This document shows positions 41,616 to 51,200 of a DNA stretch of 64,000 bases, in pieces. Source of the stretch: Methylobacterium currus (GTDB lineage Bacteria > Pseudomonadota > Alphaproteobacteria > Rhizobiales > Beijerinckiaceae); assembly GCF_003058325.1 (NCBI RefSeq), contig NZ_CP028843.1:4089501-4153500 (forward strand), given 5' to 3'. The notes below the pieces were generated by a model. That model was not told the origin of the DNA. It searched no databases and saw nothing but the letters and a program-made list of their open reading frames with translations. Positions within the stretch are counted from its first letter, which is position 1. Every line of letters starts with the position of its first letter. The translations under genes were made by a program, and so were the position numbers.

Positions 41616-42533
41616 ATGCAGGACCCCATCGGCCTGTCGATCGCGGGCGAGCGTCTCCGCTTCTTCTCCAGCCAGCGACTGCTCGCCTCGGATCTGGAAA
41701 GCCTTGAAGCCAGCGGCCGCGAGCTGCGCTGGCTGCACAACCGCTCGCTCCATCAGCCCGGGGTGGCGAGCGGCTTCGCCATTACGGGCGAGAAGGGCGC
41801 ACGGGAGGTCACCGTCGGCCCCGGCTACGCGATCGACGCCTTCGGCCGCGAGATCGTCCTGACGGAGACGCGGACGATCGCCGTGCCGCCGGTGGCGGCG
41901 GGCGCCGACGGCAAGGCGGTCGCCTTCGACCTCGCCGCCACCTATCCGGGCGACGACCTCGACACCACCGAGACGCGGCGCAGCTTCTGCGGCGGCCCCG
42001 AGGCGGTCCGGCAGCGCGAGGTCCCGAGCTTTCAATGGGTCGACGTGCTGCGTCCGAGCGACCTGCTGCGCGAGCTCCTGTCCGCGCAGAGGATCGCGCT
42101 CGGCCGCGTCGAGGTGCTGAACTGCAAGCTCGCCTCCCGGGTCTCCCTCGAGCGCCGGAGGGAGGCGAAGCCCTCGGCCTATCCCTTCATCGCGGCGGGC
42201 TCGACCGGCGTGGAGGCGTGGACGTATCCGGCCGCGCCGACGGCCTTCGGCATCGAACTGACCGCCGAGGTGGATGCCGGTGCCGCCGGCTTCCACGGGG
42301 CGCCCCACTATCTCGTCAGCGTGGTCGGGGACCGCAGGATCGACATCGACGGCGCGTCCTTCCTGCTCGACGGCTTTGCAAGCGTCTCCAAGGCGAAGGC
42401 GACGGGCTTCACGCTCTCGGTGCTGCTGCCGACGATGCTGATCGCGGCCTCCGGCGCCGGGGCGGCGGAGATCCTCGGGCGCATCCGCGGCAGGCTGCCA
42501 TGGCGCATCGAATGGGTGGGGGTCGAGAACTGA
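41616..42533 (+). CDS. Anchor-domain protein (305 aa)
   Basis: ATG 41616 lies 2 bases after the previous stop. The N-terminal domain is the same as in its three paralogues: 'LRFFSSQRLLASDLESLEAS', 'LHNRSLHQPGVASGFAI' and 'GPGYAIDAFGREIVLTE'. The rest is beta-rich ('AFGIELTAEVDAGAAGFHG', 'ASGAGAAEILGRIRGRLPW'). It probably decorates the baseplate. Function unknown; cannot be assigned to a named Afp/PVC component. Its stop overlaps the next ATG (TGATG). Confidence 0.75.
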   Translation: MQDPIGLSIAGERLRFFSSQRLLASDLESLEASGRELRWLHNRSLHQPGVASGFAITGEKGAREVTVGPGYAIDAFGREIVLTETRTIAVPPVAAGADGKAVAFDLAATYPGDDLDTTETRRSFCGGPEAVRQREVPSFQWVDVLRPSDLLRELLSAQRIALGRVEVLNCKLASRVSLERRREAKPSAYPFIAAGSTGVEAWTYPAAPTAFGIELTAEVDAGAAGFHGAPHYLVSVVGDRRIDIDGASFLLDGFASVSKAKATGFTLSVLLPTMLIAASGAGAAEILGRIRGRLPWRIEWVGVEN

Positions 42534-44689
42534 TGGGCCAGGCTGACTTCCGCCACCTCAACCGCGAGGGCCGATGGCTCGGCTGGCGCTTGAGCAACGT
42601 GACGGTCGACGGCGACGGCCGGGCAACGCTGACGCCCCTCGCGGCGGGGCCGGGCGTGACGGCACCCGCCGGGGAAGTGCCGGCGCCGGCGGGCGTTCTC
42701 AAGAGCGGGAACGGCGCGCTGTGGTGGAGTTCGCCGGCGACAGGAACGCTGTGCCGGATCGGCCCCTGCGGGGACGACGACGCGTCCCGCGCCGGCCCGG
42801 AGCTGGTCGAGCCGCGAGGCCTCGCGGCGGCGCGGGAGAGAGGGCTCGTCTGGCTCGCCGATCCGGGCCTGTCCCGGGTGCTGCTGCTTCGCTCCGACGG
42901 CTCGCTGGTGCAGACGGTCGGCGCGCCCGGCGCGCCCGGAGGCCCCGGCGCGCCGCCAGGGACGCTGTCGGGTCCATCCGACGTCGAGACCGACGCGCGC
43001 GGCGCGGTCTACGTCCTCGATCCGCCGAACGCGCGGATCCAAAAGTTCTCGCCGACGGGTCAGGTCCGGAGCGCCTTCTGGCGCCGGATGCGCGACGACG
43101 GACTGGTTCGCGACCCGCGGGCGATCGCTTCCCGCGACGGACCGGACGGCTTCGAGCTGCTGGTGCTGGACGGCGCTGCGCGCGCGGTCTTTGCCTTCGA
43201 CGAAGCCGGCGTCCCGGTCGGCGGCGACGGCCGGCCGCTCGACCTCGGCGCGGCGGGTGCTCCGACCGCGATCTGCGCGTCGGGCCGGCTGCTCTACGTC
43301 GGCGACGCCGCGCGCAATGCCATCCTCGCCTTCCGGCTCGATGGCGGCGAACCGGCCTTCGCCGGAACCGTCCCCGGCTATGCCGGACCGGTATCGGCGC
43401 TTTCGGCCGGTGCGGACGGTGACGTCTGGGCTCTCGGCGCGGGCGGTCAGCCGGTCCGCCTCGCAGCCTCCGGCGGCTTCGGGACCCGCGGCGCGATGTG
43501 GACCGGGCCGGTGAGCGCCCGCGAGCCACAGCTGGTCTGGAGCCGGCTGAGGTCGACGATCGACCCGCTCGGGGAGCATTCCGCCTTCCGGATCTACGTC
43601 GCGACGAGCCGCGGCGCGGACGCGCCTCCGGTCGATCCGGCCGCGCCCGAACCCTTCGGCCCTCCCTGGCGTGCGTTCGCCCCCAATGTTGCGGCCGGCT
43701 ATATCGGCGCCGAGCCGGCGCCGAACCTGTGGGTCGGGATCGTGCTGTCCGGCGACGGGCGCGGCTCGCCGCAGCTCTCGCAGCTGCGCGTCGAGTACAA
43801 CCAGCTCAGCTACCTGCCGCTGCTGCCCCGGATCTACCGGGAGCCGTCGCTGCGGGAAACGGACCGCGACGACTTCCTGCTGCGCTTCCTGTCGCTGGTC
43901 GAGAGCTTTGTGGACGACGCGAGCGGGGCGATCGCGTCGCTCGACCGGCTGTTCGCGGCGGATGGCGCCCCGCCCGAGGCTCTGCCCTGGCTCGCCGAAC
44001 TGCTCGGGCTCGCGCCTGCCGAGGACTGGAGCGTCGCGAAGCTGAGGCGCGCCGTCGCCGGAGCGAGCGCCGCCGACGCCCTGCGCGGCACGGCGGCAGG
44101 GCTGGGAAGCTCCCTCATCGAGGCCATCGGCGGCGTCGCGCCCGTCATCGAGGACGGCGCCGGCGCCGGGATCTGGATCGCGCCGGGCGCGGCCTCTTCG
44201 GACGACGCCGGTGGCTCCTGCGGCGGTAGCTGCGGGTGTGGCGGGGCCTGTGACGGCGCCGGCGACGGTGAGCGGACATGGATCGACAGCGACGACGCGC
44301 GGCTCGGCTTCACGACCTACCTCGCGGCGGTCGAGCCCTACGGCGCCGTGCTCGACGTCTCCGCGACGCTCGACCACACGCATCTCATCGACGAGGACGC
44401 GGTGTTCGAGCCGCTATTCGCGGAGACCGCGAGCCGCGTGTCGATCCGGCTGCCGCCCGGCGCGCTGACCGAGGAGCACGAGGCGGCGATCCGGGCCGTG
44501 CTGGCGCGGGAGGGCCCGGCGCATGTGAGCTTCGAGATCCGTTCCGCCGCAGCCGGAGGCCGCCTCGGCCTCGCGATGCTCGGCGTCGAGACGGTCCTCG
44601 GCGGACCGCCGCCGCCCGCGGCGCTGGGCGGCGCGCCGCGCGGCCGCGTCGGCCAGGGCCTCGAGGTCGGACGGGCGGCGACCTTGTGA
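42533..44689 (+). CDS. Beta-propeller / phage tail protein I fusion
   Basis: 718 residues. Residues 1-350 contain NHL-like propeller repeats ('PRGLAAARERGLVWLADPG', 'GPSDVETDARGAVYVLDPPN', 'ICASGRLLYVGDA'). Residues about 428-540 are a P2 gpI/tail-protein-like domain ('YLPLLPRIYREPSLRETDRD', 'LPWLAELLGLAPAEDW'), the piece that links baseplate and fibres in P2-type tails. A Gly/Cys cluster 'CGGSCGCGGAC' follows near residue 565, then an acidic C-terminal domain. The fusion puts a possible ligand-binding propeller at the baseplate rim. Confidence 0.85.
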   Translation: MGQADFRHLNREGRWLGWRLSNVTVDGDGRATLTPLAAGPGVTAPAGEVPAPAGVLKSGNGALWWSSPATGTLCRIGPCGDDDASRAGPELVEPRGLAAARERGLVWLADPGLSRVLLLRSDGSLVQTVGAPGAPGGPGAPPGTLSGPSDVETDARGAVYVLDPPNARIQKFSPTGQVRSAFWRRMRDDGLVRDPRAIASRDGPDGFELLVLDGAARAVFAFDEAGVPVGGDGRPLDLGAAGAPTAICASGRLLYVGDAARNAILAFRLDGGEPAFAGTVPGYAGPVSALSAGADGDVWALGAGGQPVRLAASGGFGTRGAMWTGPVSAREPQLVWSRLRSTIDPLGEHSAFRIYVATSRGADAPPVDPAAPEPFGPPWRAFAPNVAAGYIGAEPAPNLWVGIVLSGDGRGSPQLSQLRVEYNQLSYLPLLPRIYREPSLRETDRDDFLLRFLSLVESFVDDASGAIASLDRLFAADGAPPEALPWLAELLGLAPAEDWSVAKLRRAVAGASAADALRGTAAGLGSSLIEAIGGVAPVIEDGAGAGIWIAPGAASSDDAGGSCGGSCGCGGACDGAGDGERTWIDSDDARLGFTTYLAAVEPYGAVLDVSATLDHTHLIDEDAVFEPLFAETASRVSIRLPPGALTEEHEAAIRAVLAREGPAHVSFEIRSAAAGGRLGLAMLGVETVLGGPPPPAALGGAPRGRVGQGLEVGRAATL

Positions 44690-44708
44690 ACAGGAGCAGG
44701 AGGGCGCG

Positions 44709-45494
44709 ATGACCATGCGGCTCAAGGACAACGGCGGAGGAGGCGCGCTCGTGTCCTTCACCCGCACCCGCTTCTTCCACGGACAGCTTCTGGAGGCGCA
44801 CCACCTCGAGGACGAGCAGTTCTACCTCAACGGCAAGCGGCGGCTGATCAACCGGCTCGTCAACGGCCACGGGGTCGTCGCCGGGCTGAACGTCGCGGTC
44901 GACCCGTCCGGCGTCAAGGTCGTGGTCTCGCCCGGCTTCGCGCTGGACAAGGCCGGACGCGAGATCGTCGTGCCGCGCGCGACGCCGTCCGAGGAGATCG
45001 CGCCGCGCCCGAACGGCGAGGATGGCCTGCCGAGACCCGAGGAGCATTGCCAGAACGACGAGGACTGGGTGCACGTGGTGCTGTGCTTCCATGAATGCCT
45101 GTCCGCGCCGGAAAGGAGTTTCATCGGCGCCTGCGACTGCGAGACCGAGTGCGAGCACGCGGCCGTCCGCGAGCGCTTCGAGATCCGCATCGAGGAGGGC
45201 CGCGCCAGGGGGCCGGACCTCGAATGCTCGATCCGCGACGCCGTGATCGGCTCGCGCATCCGCTACGAGGAGCTCGTCAACTGGGTGACGACCCGCGGGC
45301 TCGAGATTCCGGCCGACGTTTGCATCCCGCTCGCGAACGTCCTGAGGCCCCCGGCGGGCGGGAGCATCGACAACGGCTCGATCGACATCAACGTCCGCCC
45401 GATCGTCTACGGCGCCGACCTGCTGTTCGAGCTGATCTGCGGGCTGGTCAACACGAACGACGAGCAGAGCCGGCCGCGCGGCGGCAAGCGCTGA
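44709..45494 (+). CDS. Anchor-domain protein with acidic, Cys-rich region (261 aa)
   Basis: N-terminal domain shared with 38968, 41616 and 45506: 'TRFFHGQLLEAHHLEDEQFY', 'LVNGHGVVAGLNVAV' and 'SPGFALDKAGREIVVP'. The middle holds a cluster of cysteines and acids ('GACDCETECEHAAVRERFE'), perhaps a metal site. The C-terminal 60 residues are unlike the paralogues. ATG 44709 follows an AGGAG-type site. Likely a baseplate decoration or fibre-adaptor protein; the exact role is unknown. Confidence 0.75.
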   Translation: MTMRLKDNGGGGALVSFTRTRFFHGQLLEAHHLEDEQFYLNGKRRLINRLVNGHGVVAGLNVAVDPSGVKVVVSPGFALDKAGREIVVPRATPSEEIAPRPNGEDGLPRPEEHCQNDEDWVHVVLCFHECLSAPERSFIGACDCETECEHAAVRERFEIRIEEGRARGPDLECSIRDAVIGSRIRYEELVNWVTTRGLEIPADVCIPLANVLRPPAGGSIDNGSIDINVRPIVYGADLLFELICGLVNTNDEQSRPRGGKR

Positions 45495-45505
45495 GGAGGC
45501 GGACG

Positions 45506-46246
45506 ATGACCGACATGACCCATTCCGCCACGTCGCTGAAGGGGACGAGCCGCGCGTTCGAGCGCCCGCGCTACTTTCCGCGCCAGCTGATCACGCCGGA
45601 CGACATGAACCTCGCGCAGGACTACGTCCGCAACCGGATGCGCCGGCACAACCGATTGCTGCACGGCTGGGGCGTCGTCTGCGGTGCGATCGTCCAGCCA
45701 GGCAAGGATCCCTGGACCGTGGTCATTGCGCCGGGCTTCGTGCTCGGCCCCTACGGCGACGAGATCAGCATCGACCAGCCGGTCACCTTCGACGTCCGGC
45801 TGCGCTGCAAGCCGGTCCCGGAGAGCGGCGGATGCCCGCCCTCCGCCGATCCATGGTGCAACGAGGTGGCGGACCCCGCGCCGACCGAAGGCCAGACGCT
45901 GTTCGTCGCCGTCCGCTACGCCGAGTTCCCGGCCCGGCCGGTGCGGTCCTCCGGCTGCGGCTGCGGCGGGGACGAGTGCGAGTACAGCCGCTGGCGCGAC
46001 GGCTACGAGATCTGCGTGCTGGACGAGTGCCCGCCCTCGCACATCCGCGACGACGGCCAGGGCGAAGGCGGCTCCCGGTCGAACAAGCCTCCGGTCTGCG
46101 AATGCCCGACCGACCCGTGGGTCGTGCTCGCGCGCGTCACCGCGGGCCGGGACGGAAGCCTGACGGTCGAGACATGCGCCTGCCGCAGGCACGTCGTCAG
46201 CCATGCCGGCGAATGGTGGGCCTGCCAGGAGGCGCAGGACGGCTGA
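45506..46246 (+). CDS. Anchor-domain protein with Cys-rich C-terminus (246 aa)
   Basis: Fourth member of the paralogous set: 'RYFPRQLITPDDMNLAQDYV', 'NRLLHGWGVVCGAIVQ' and 'APGFVLGPYGDEISID'. It has about a dozen cysteines, including 'SSGCGCGGDECEY' and 'PPVCECPTDPW', suggesting one or two bound metals or an oxidised, extracellularly stable fold. GAGGAGG precedes the ATG. It is the last structural-looking gene before the effectors. Confidence 0.75.
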   Translation: MTDMTHSATSLKGTSRAFERPRYFPRQLITPDDMNLAQDYVRNRMRRHNRLLHGWGVVCGAIVQPGKDPWTVVIAPGFVLGPYGDEISIDQPVTFDVRLRCKPVPESGGCPPSADPWCNEVADPAPTEGQTLFVAVRYAEFPARPVRSSGCGCGGDECEYSRWRDGYEICVLDECPPSHIRDDGQGEGGSRSNKPPVCECPTDPWVVLARVTAGRDGSLTVETCACRRHVVSHAGEWWACQEAQDG

Positions 46247-46249
46247 GCC

Positions 46250-48193
46250 ATGCGGACGCCCGCGCCCATCCGGACGGTCAAGCCGGGTCGCGCGCCGGCC
46301 GACCGCGCACGGACGTACGGCGTCGGCGCGGAGGGCCCGAAGCCAGACGGACCTGCTGGCCGGCCAGGGAACCGCGCGCTCTACCACGCGCTCCGCTCCG
46401 CCCCTCCGGTGCGGGCGCCGTCGGGCGGCCAATCTCACGAGGTCGCGGCTCCGCGTCCGTCCGGTGCGTCGCACCTGCTGGAAGCGGAGGCGCGCCGGGC
46501 CTCGCGCGCGGTGCTGGACGGCGCGCGGCCGGTCACCCTCGGGGCGATCGCGCCCGGACCGGCCGCGACCTTGGCCGACGGCGCGCCGCGCGCCGGAGAG
46601 CCGATGAGCGCGACGCTCCGGGCCCGGCTGGAACCGGCGCTCGGATCGTCCCTCGCCGCCGCGCGCCTTCACACGGGCCCTCGGGCGGACGCCGTCGCGC
46701 GCGCTCACGAGGCCCGGGCTGTGACGGTCGGCTCGGACATCTATTTCGCGGAGGGGCAGTACATGCCGGACGCACCGCAGGGTCTCGCCCTGATCGCCCA
46801 CGAGGCGGCGCACGTCGTGCAGGCGCGGCGGCTGCCCGCGGGAGCGCCCGCGCCCGCCCTCGCCTCGTCCTGGCGCGATGCAGCGGAGGAATGGGCCGCC
46901 GAGAAAAAGGCCCAGGCCTCCGAGTGGTACGACCGCGAGAAATGGGACGTCTACCGCGCCATGATCGCTGCGCTCAGGGGCGCGAAGGGGACCGGGATCG
47001 GCCAGGTCCGGGCTCTCCTCGCCGACGTCTCCGCGGAGATGCGGCCTGTCGCCGGGACCCTCGTCGACGTGCTCGATTTCGTTCTCGACATGGTCATCGC
47101 GCTCCTGCTCGCGGTGATCGGCATGGTCGTCGGCTTCGTCGAGGGCATCGCCGGCATGATCGCCGGCCTCATCACGCTTGCCTACAAGGCGCTCGCGATG
47201 GCCGCGGACTTCATGCTGGCGCTCGCCGGCAGGCCCGACGCCTTCCGGAAGGACGTCGACGGCCTCGTCAGGGCGTTGCGAGCCCTGCCGGGGGCCTTGA
47301 AGGCCGCGATCGACGCGTGGCTGGAGAAATGGCGAAAGGCGACGCCCGATGAGCAGGTGGTCATGGGGGGCGAACTCGTCGGCCAGATCGCGGCCTTCAT
47401 CGCGACCTTCTCCGTCTCGGGCGCGAAGGCCGGCGGCCTGAAGCTGACGGTCCCGGTTCCCAGACTCGCCGCGCTCGCCGACGGATCGGTTCAGCTGGGC
47501 GTGGCGACGGCGGCGGTTCCGACGATCGCTCCCCGCCTCGCCGCCGAGGGAGCGGTCATCGGCAGTCAGGCTTTGGCCATGACGGCTCACGGCCCGACGG
47601 GGTCCAGTGGCGGCGGATCGTCCGGCGGCGGAGGCGCGCCTCGGGAAACCGGACCGCTGGCCGGGATGACGGACGCAGAGTTCGAGAAGGCCTGGGCCGA
47701 ATTGAAGCCGGCCGGCGAGCATATCAGCGATCTCCTCGTGCACGAGCAGCAGGCCGAGGCGCTCAGCGAGCTGCGCCGGCTCAAGGGAGATCCGACGCTC
47801 AAAGGGCTGCCCGGCAAGACGCCGAAGGGTGAGGCCGTCAACCCGAGCCCCGGCTACCAGTCGGCGCATCTGGCGCCGCAATCGCTCTTCATCACCCGCA
47901 ACGGGAAGCTGCTGCACGGCTACGACCCGAGCAAGATGGTCACGCGGCTGCTGCCGACCGGAAAAGGGCATTCCCACACGCTGTTCGACCAGTTCTGGCA
48001 ACGGGAATTCAAGGCGATGTCCGGAACGCACACGACCGTCGCCGAGGCCGAGAAGGTGCTCATGCGCGCCGCGCGCCAATCCGGAGCGTTCTCCCCCGCC
48101 GAAGCGGAGTCGATGGCCGCGCTCATCCAGAACGACTTCCGCTTTCAGCTCGGCCTGAAAGACACGGACGTCGTGCGCATTCCGGGAAAGTGA
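46250..48193 (+). CDS. DUF4157 effector 1 with hydrophobic segment and unknown toxin-like domain
   Basis: 647 residues. Residues about 117-193 are a DUF4157 domain ('EPMSATLRARLEPALGSSLA', 'RLHTGPRADAVARAHEARA') with the zincin-like HEAAH at 184-188; such domains mark eCIS cargo. A long hydrophobic block (about 264-327, 'DMVIALLLAVIGMVVGFVEG') could insert into a membrane. A Gly/Ser linker near 450-465 leads to a C-terminal domain (about 470-647) with conserved-looking His residues in 'GYQSAHLAPQSLFI' and 'TGKGHSHTLFDQFW', possibly a nuclease. The toxin assignment is tentative. No immunity-like gene follows it directly. Confidence 0.8.
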   Translation: MRTPAPIRTVKPGRAPADRARTYGVGAEGPKPDGPAGRPGNRALYHALRSAPPVRAPSGGQSHEVAAPRPSGASHLLEAEARRASRAVLDGARPVTLGAIAPGPAATLADGAPRAGEPMSATLRARLEPALGSSLAAARLHTGPRADAVARAHEARAVTVGSDIYFAEGQYMPDAPQGLALIAHEAAHVVQARRLPAGAPAPALASSWRDAAEEWAAEKKAQASEWYDREKWDVYRAMIAALRGAKGTGIGQVRALLADVSAEMRPVAGTLVDVLDFVLDMVIALLLAVIGMVVGFVEGIAGMIAGLITLAYKALAMAADFMLALAGRPDAFRKDVDGLVRALRALPGALKAAIDAWLEKWRKATPDEQVVMGGELVGQIAAFIATFSVSGAKAGGLKLTVPVPRLAALADGSVQLGVATAAVPTIAPRLAAEGAVIGSQALAMTAHGPTGSSGGGSSGGGGAPRETGPLAGMTDAEFEKAWAELKPAGEHISDLLVHEQQAEALSELRRLKGDPTLKGLPGKTPKGEAVNPSPGYQSAHLAPQSLFITRNGKLLHGYDPSKMVTRLLPTGKGHSHTLFDQFWQREFKAMSGTHTTVAEAEKVLMRAARQSGAFSPAEAESMAALIQNDFRFQLGLKDTDVVRIPGK

Positions 48194-48205
48194 GGGAGCT
48201 GGGCC

Positions 48206-51200
48206 ATGGCCTCCGTCACCCCTCAGGGGGCGCAACCCGCGGCCCGCACTCCCGCCAGGGCGCCGGCGAGCCGGACGCCGGACCGCCCGGCGGGTTCCGG
48301 TGTCGCCGACAGGGCGCCGCGCGTCGGCAACCGCGCGCTGTTTGCCATGACGTCGTCCGGCGAGGACGCGCCGCTGGTGCAGGCCATGTGCCGTCATCCG
48401 GGGTGCCTGCAGCTCGCCGCGGCGGTGCAGCGGCGGGCGATCCGGCGGCAGACCTCGGACCGGTTCGAGATCGAGGCGGACCGCACCGCCGACCTCGTCA
48501 TGCGCCCGGCTCCGCCCGTCGCGGCCCCGTCGATCCAGCCCGTCGGCCCGTCGGCCGTCGCGGCGATCCAGAGGGCGACCGAGGACGAGCAGGCCGAGGA
48601 GGCCGAGGGCCAGGCGGTCGACGCCGAGTTCGGCATCCAGGCCAAGGGCGCCGAGGAGGGCGGCGGCCCCGCGCCGTTCGTGGTCGGCGGCGGGGGCGGC
48701 CATCCGCTGCCGGCGCAGCAGCGCGCCTTCCTCGAACCGCGCTTCGGCCGCGACCTCGGCGCCGTGCGCGTCCATACCGGCTCCCAGGCCGACGCCTCGG
48801 CACGCTCGCTCGGCGCGCTCGCCTACACGAAGGGCTCCCACGTCGTGTTCCGCTCCGGCGAATACTCGCCGGCGTCGGAGACCGGCGGCTGGCTGCTCGC
48901 GCACGAACTGACCCACGTGGCGCAGCAAGGCCACGCGCCGGCGCTGGGGATGGAGGGCGCTGCGGCCTCGCCGGCGGCGGAAGGCGCCGTCCAGCGCTAC
49001 GCGGATACCAGCCTCCCGGTCAAAAGGCCGATCGACGTGACTTACGCGCGATCCCTGACCGACATGGAGCTCGAGGCCGCGACCCTCACGGCCCAGCAGG
49101 CCCTCGACGCCGAAATCGAGAGCAACGCGTACACGCTCGTGATCCAGGCCAATCTCGAGATCCTGCACGCCGAACGCTTCGTCCGGGACAACTCGACGAG
49201 GATACCCGACGACCTGAAGCCGCAGCCGCCCGAAGAGACCGACGTCCCGTTCGAGGAGAAGGAGTTCGACGTCGACGCCGAGGACTGGGCCGCGCCGGAG
49301 CCCGTTCCGGGCATCACACGCGTGGATCCGGCGCGACTGAGGCCCGCTCCGAGCGAGACGGGCCCGTTCGAGGACATCCCGATCAACACCCGGCTGGTCG
49401 TCGTCACCGCACGCAACGGATGGAGCCAGGTGACGCTGGAGGACGGCCGCAAAGGCTGGATCAGCTCGAGCCGCGTCGAAACCAAGCTTCCCGACCCGGA
49501 TGCACGGCTCTACACCGTCAAGGCGGGCGACACGGCGCAGACCATCGCACGCCGCTTCTACGGCAAGCACTCCACCGAATGGGGCCAGGACGAGCGCTAC
49601 TTCGTCAACGTGCTGTTCCACGTCAACAGCCTGTTCTCCGCCCAGAAGGACCAAGGTATCACCCGCCCGCCCGGCAAGGAGGACGACTGGGACGCGACGG
49701 TCGTCAAGGCCGACCACAAGATCTGGATTCCGGGGGTCGACTACGCGCTCGGCCTGAAGGGGATCGTGCCCTCCGGCTCGTTCACCTACGAGACCTGGCA
49801 GACCATCAAGAACATCTTCGTCGGCACCGCGGGTTTCATATCCGGCCTGCTGGTGGGGGCGCTCGAGTCCGTCGTCGACGTCTTCGTCGGCATCTGGGAC
49901 ATGATCAAGATCGCCTGGGACGTCATCAAGAGCATCGTCACCGGCGAGATCATCTCGGACATCAAGAAGCTCTGGGACGACCTCTCCAAGCTGACGCTGG
50001 ACGACATCGTCAATGCCGGCCTCGAATGGTTCAAGTCGAAGTGGTTCGCCGACGGCACGTGGTCGCGCTGGTACAATCGCGGCTGGATGATCGGCTACAT
50101 CATCGTCGAGATCCTGCTGCTGATCTTCAGCGACGGTATCGCGACGGCGGTCAAATGGGTCGGGAAGACCGCCAAGTTCGCCAAGCTGCTCGAGAAGCTG
50201 CCGACCATCGCCAAGATGATCAAGAAGGCCGAAAAGGTGACCGGCGCCGCCGCCGACGCCCTGCGGCTCGGCTCCAAGGCGCTGTCGAAGGTACATCACT
50301 GGGCGCAGACGGCGCTGCGCATCCCGCTGGAGATCATCAAGGACACGTCCGCCGCGGTCCTGGAACGCCTCAAGGGCCTGTCCGCCTGGGCCAAGGAGAA
50401 GTTCCGCTTCCTGAACCCCTTCGCGATGAAGCTCGCGCTCGGCTGTGCCTCGCCCTGCAAGGTCAACATCCACGAGATCGAGGAGTTTCTGAAGAACCTC
50501 GCTGCCAAGGGCGTCAAGGTCGGCGCCAAGCTCGGCGGTGACATCGAGAAGATCATCGCAGCGCTGCCGGCCGACAAGCTCAATCTCAAGATGATCCGAA
50601 AGAAATTGAAGTCCAGACCAGCGCTTGCGAAACTGATTGAATCCGCCGAGCTCACTGCCGACGATTTCGGAAAGATCGCGCATTTCACGACGGCGGGCGA
50701 TCTCGCCAGCGAGGCGCAGTCGTACCGCACCTTCGTGAGGTACCTCACGGCCGTCGTGCCGGCGAAGGCCGATGGGGACATCACCAAGCTCAACAAGATC
50801 ATCGCCGCCATGATGAAGACCGATGCGAAGATGTCGGAGAAGGTCAAGACCGCGATCATTCGCCAGGGTTCGGCCATAAAGGGCTCGATGTTCGAGGGAT
50901 TCGCCAAGCTCAACATTCCGGAACTCGGCGGCAAGGACTTCGCGCGGGTCACCTTCAAGCAGACCGCGACGCTTGCGCTTGAGAAGACCCAGCGCACCGC
51001 CGACAACTTCGTTGCCGCGACGGGCGAGATCTGGGAAATCAAGCATACCTGGGACAAGGTTCCGGCGGACCAGATGCGCGACTATCAGAAGATCATAGGC
51101 CAAGTGGCGCCGGACGGAACCAAAGTGAGGGGCGTGAACTATCTGTTCCCGGACAAGGCTGCCGCCGAGGCCAACAAGCACCTCAAGGACGCAGGCTTCG

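Noticed and set aside
45407..51181. 1924-residue minus-strand open frame across the effector genes
   Set aside because: Antisense to two DUF4157 proteins with clear motifs. Its own translation has no recognisable fold and is dominated by Arg/Gly/Leu, the expected mirror of GC-rich third positions.
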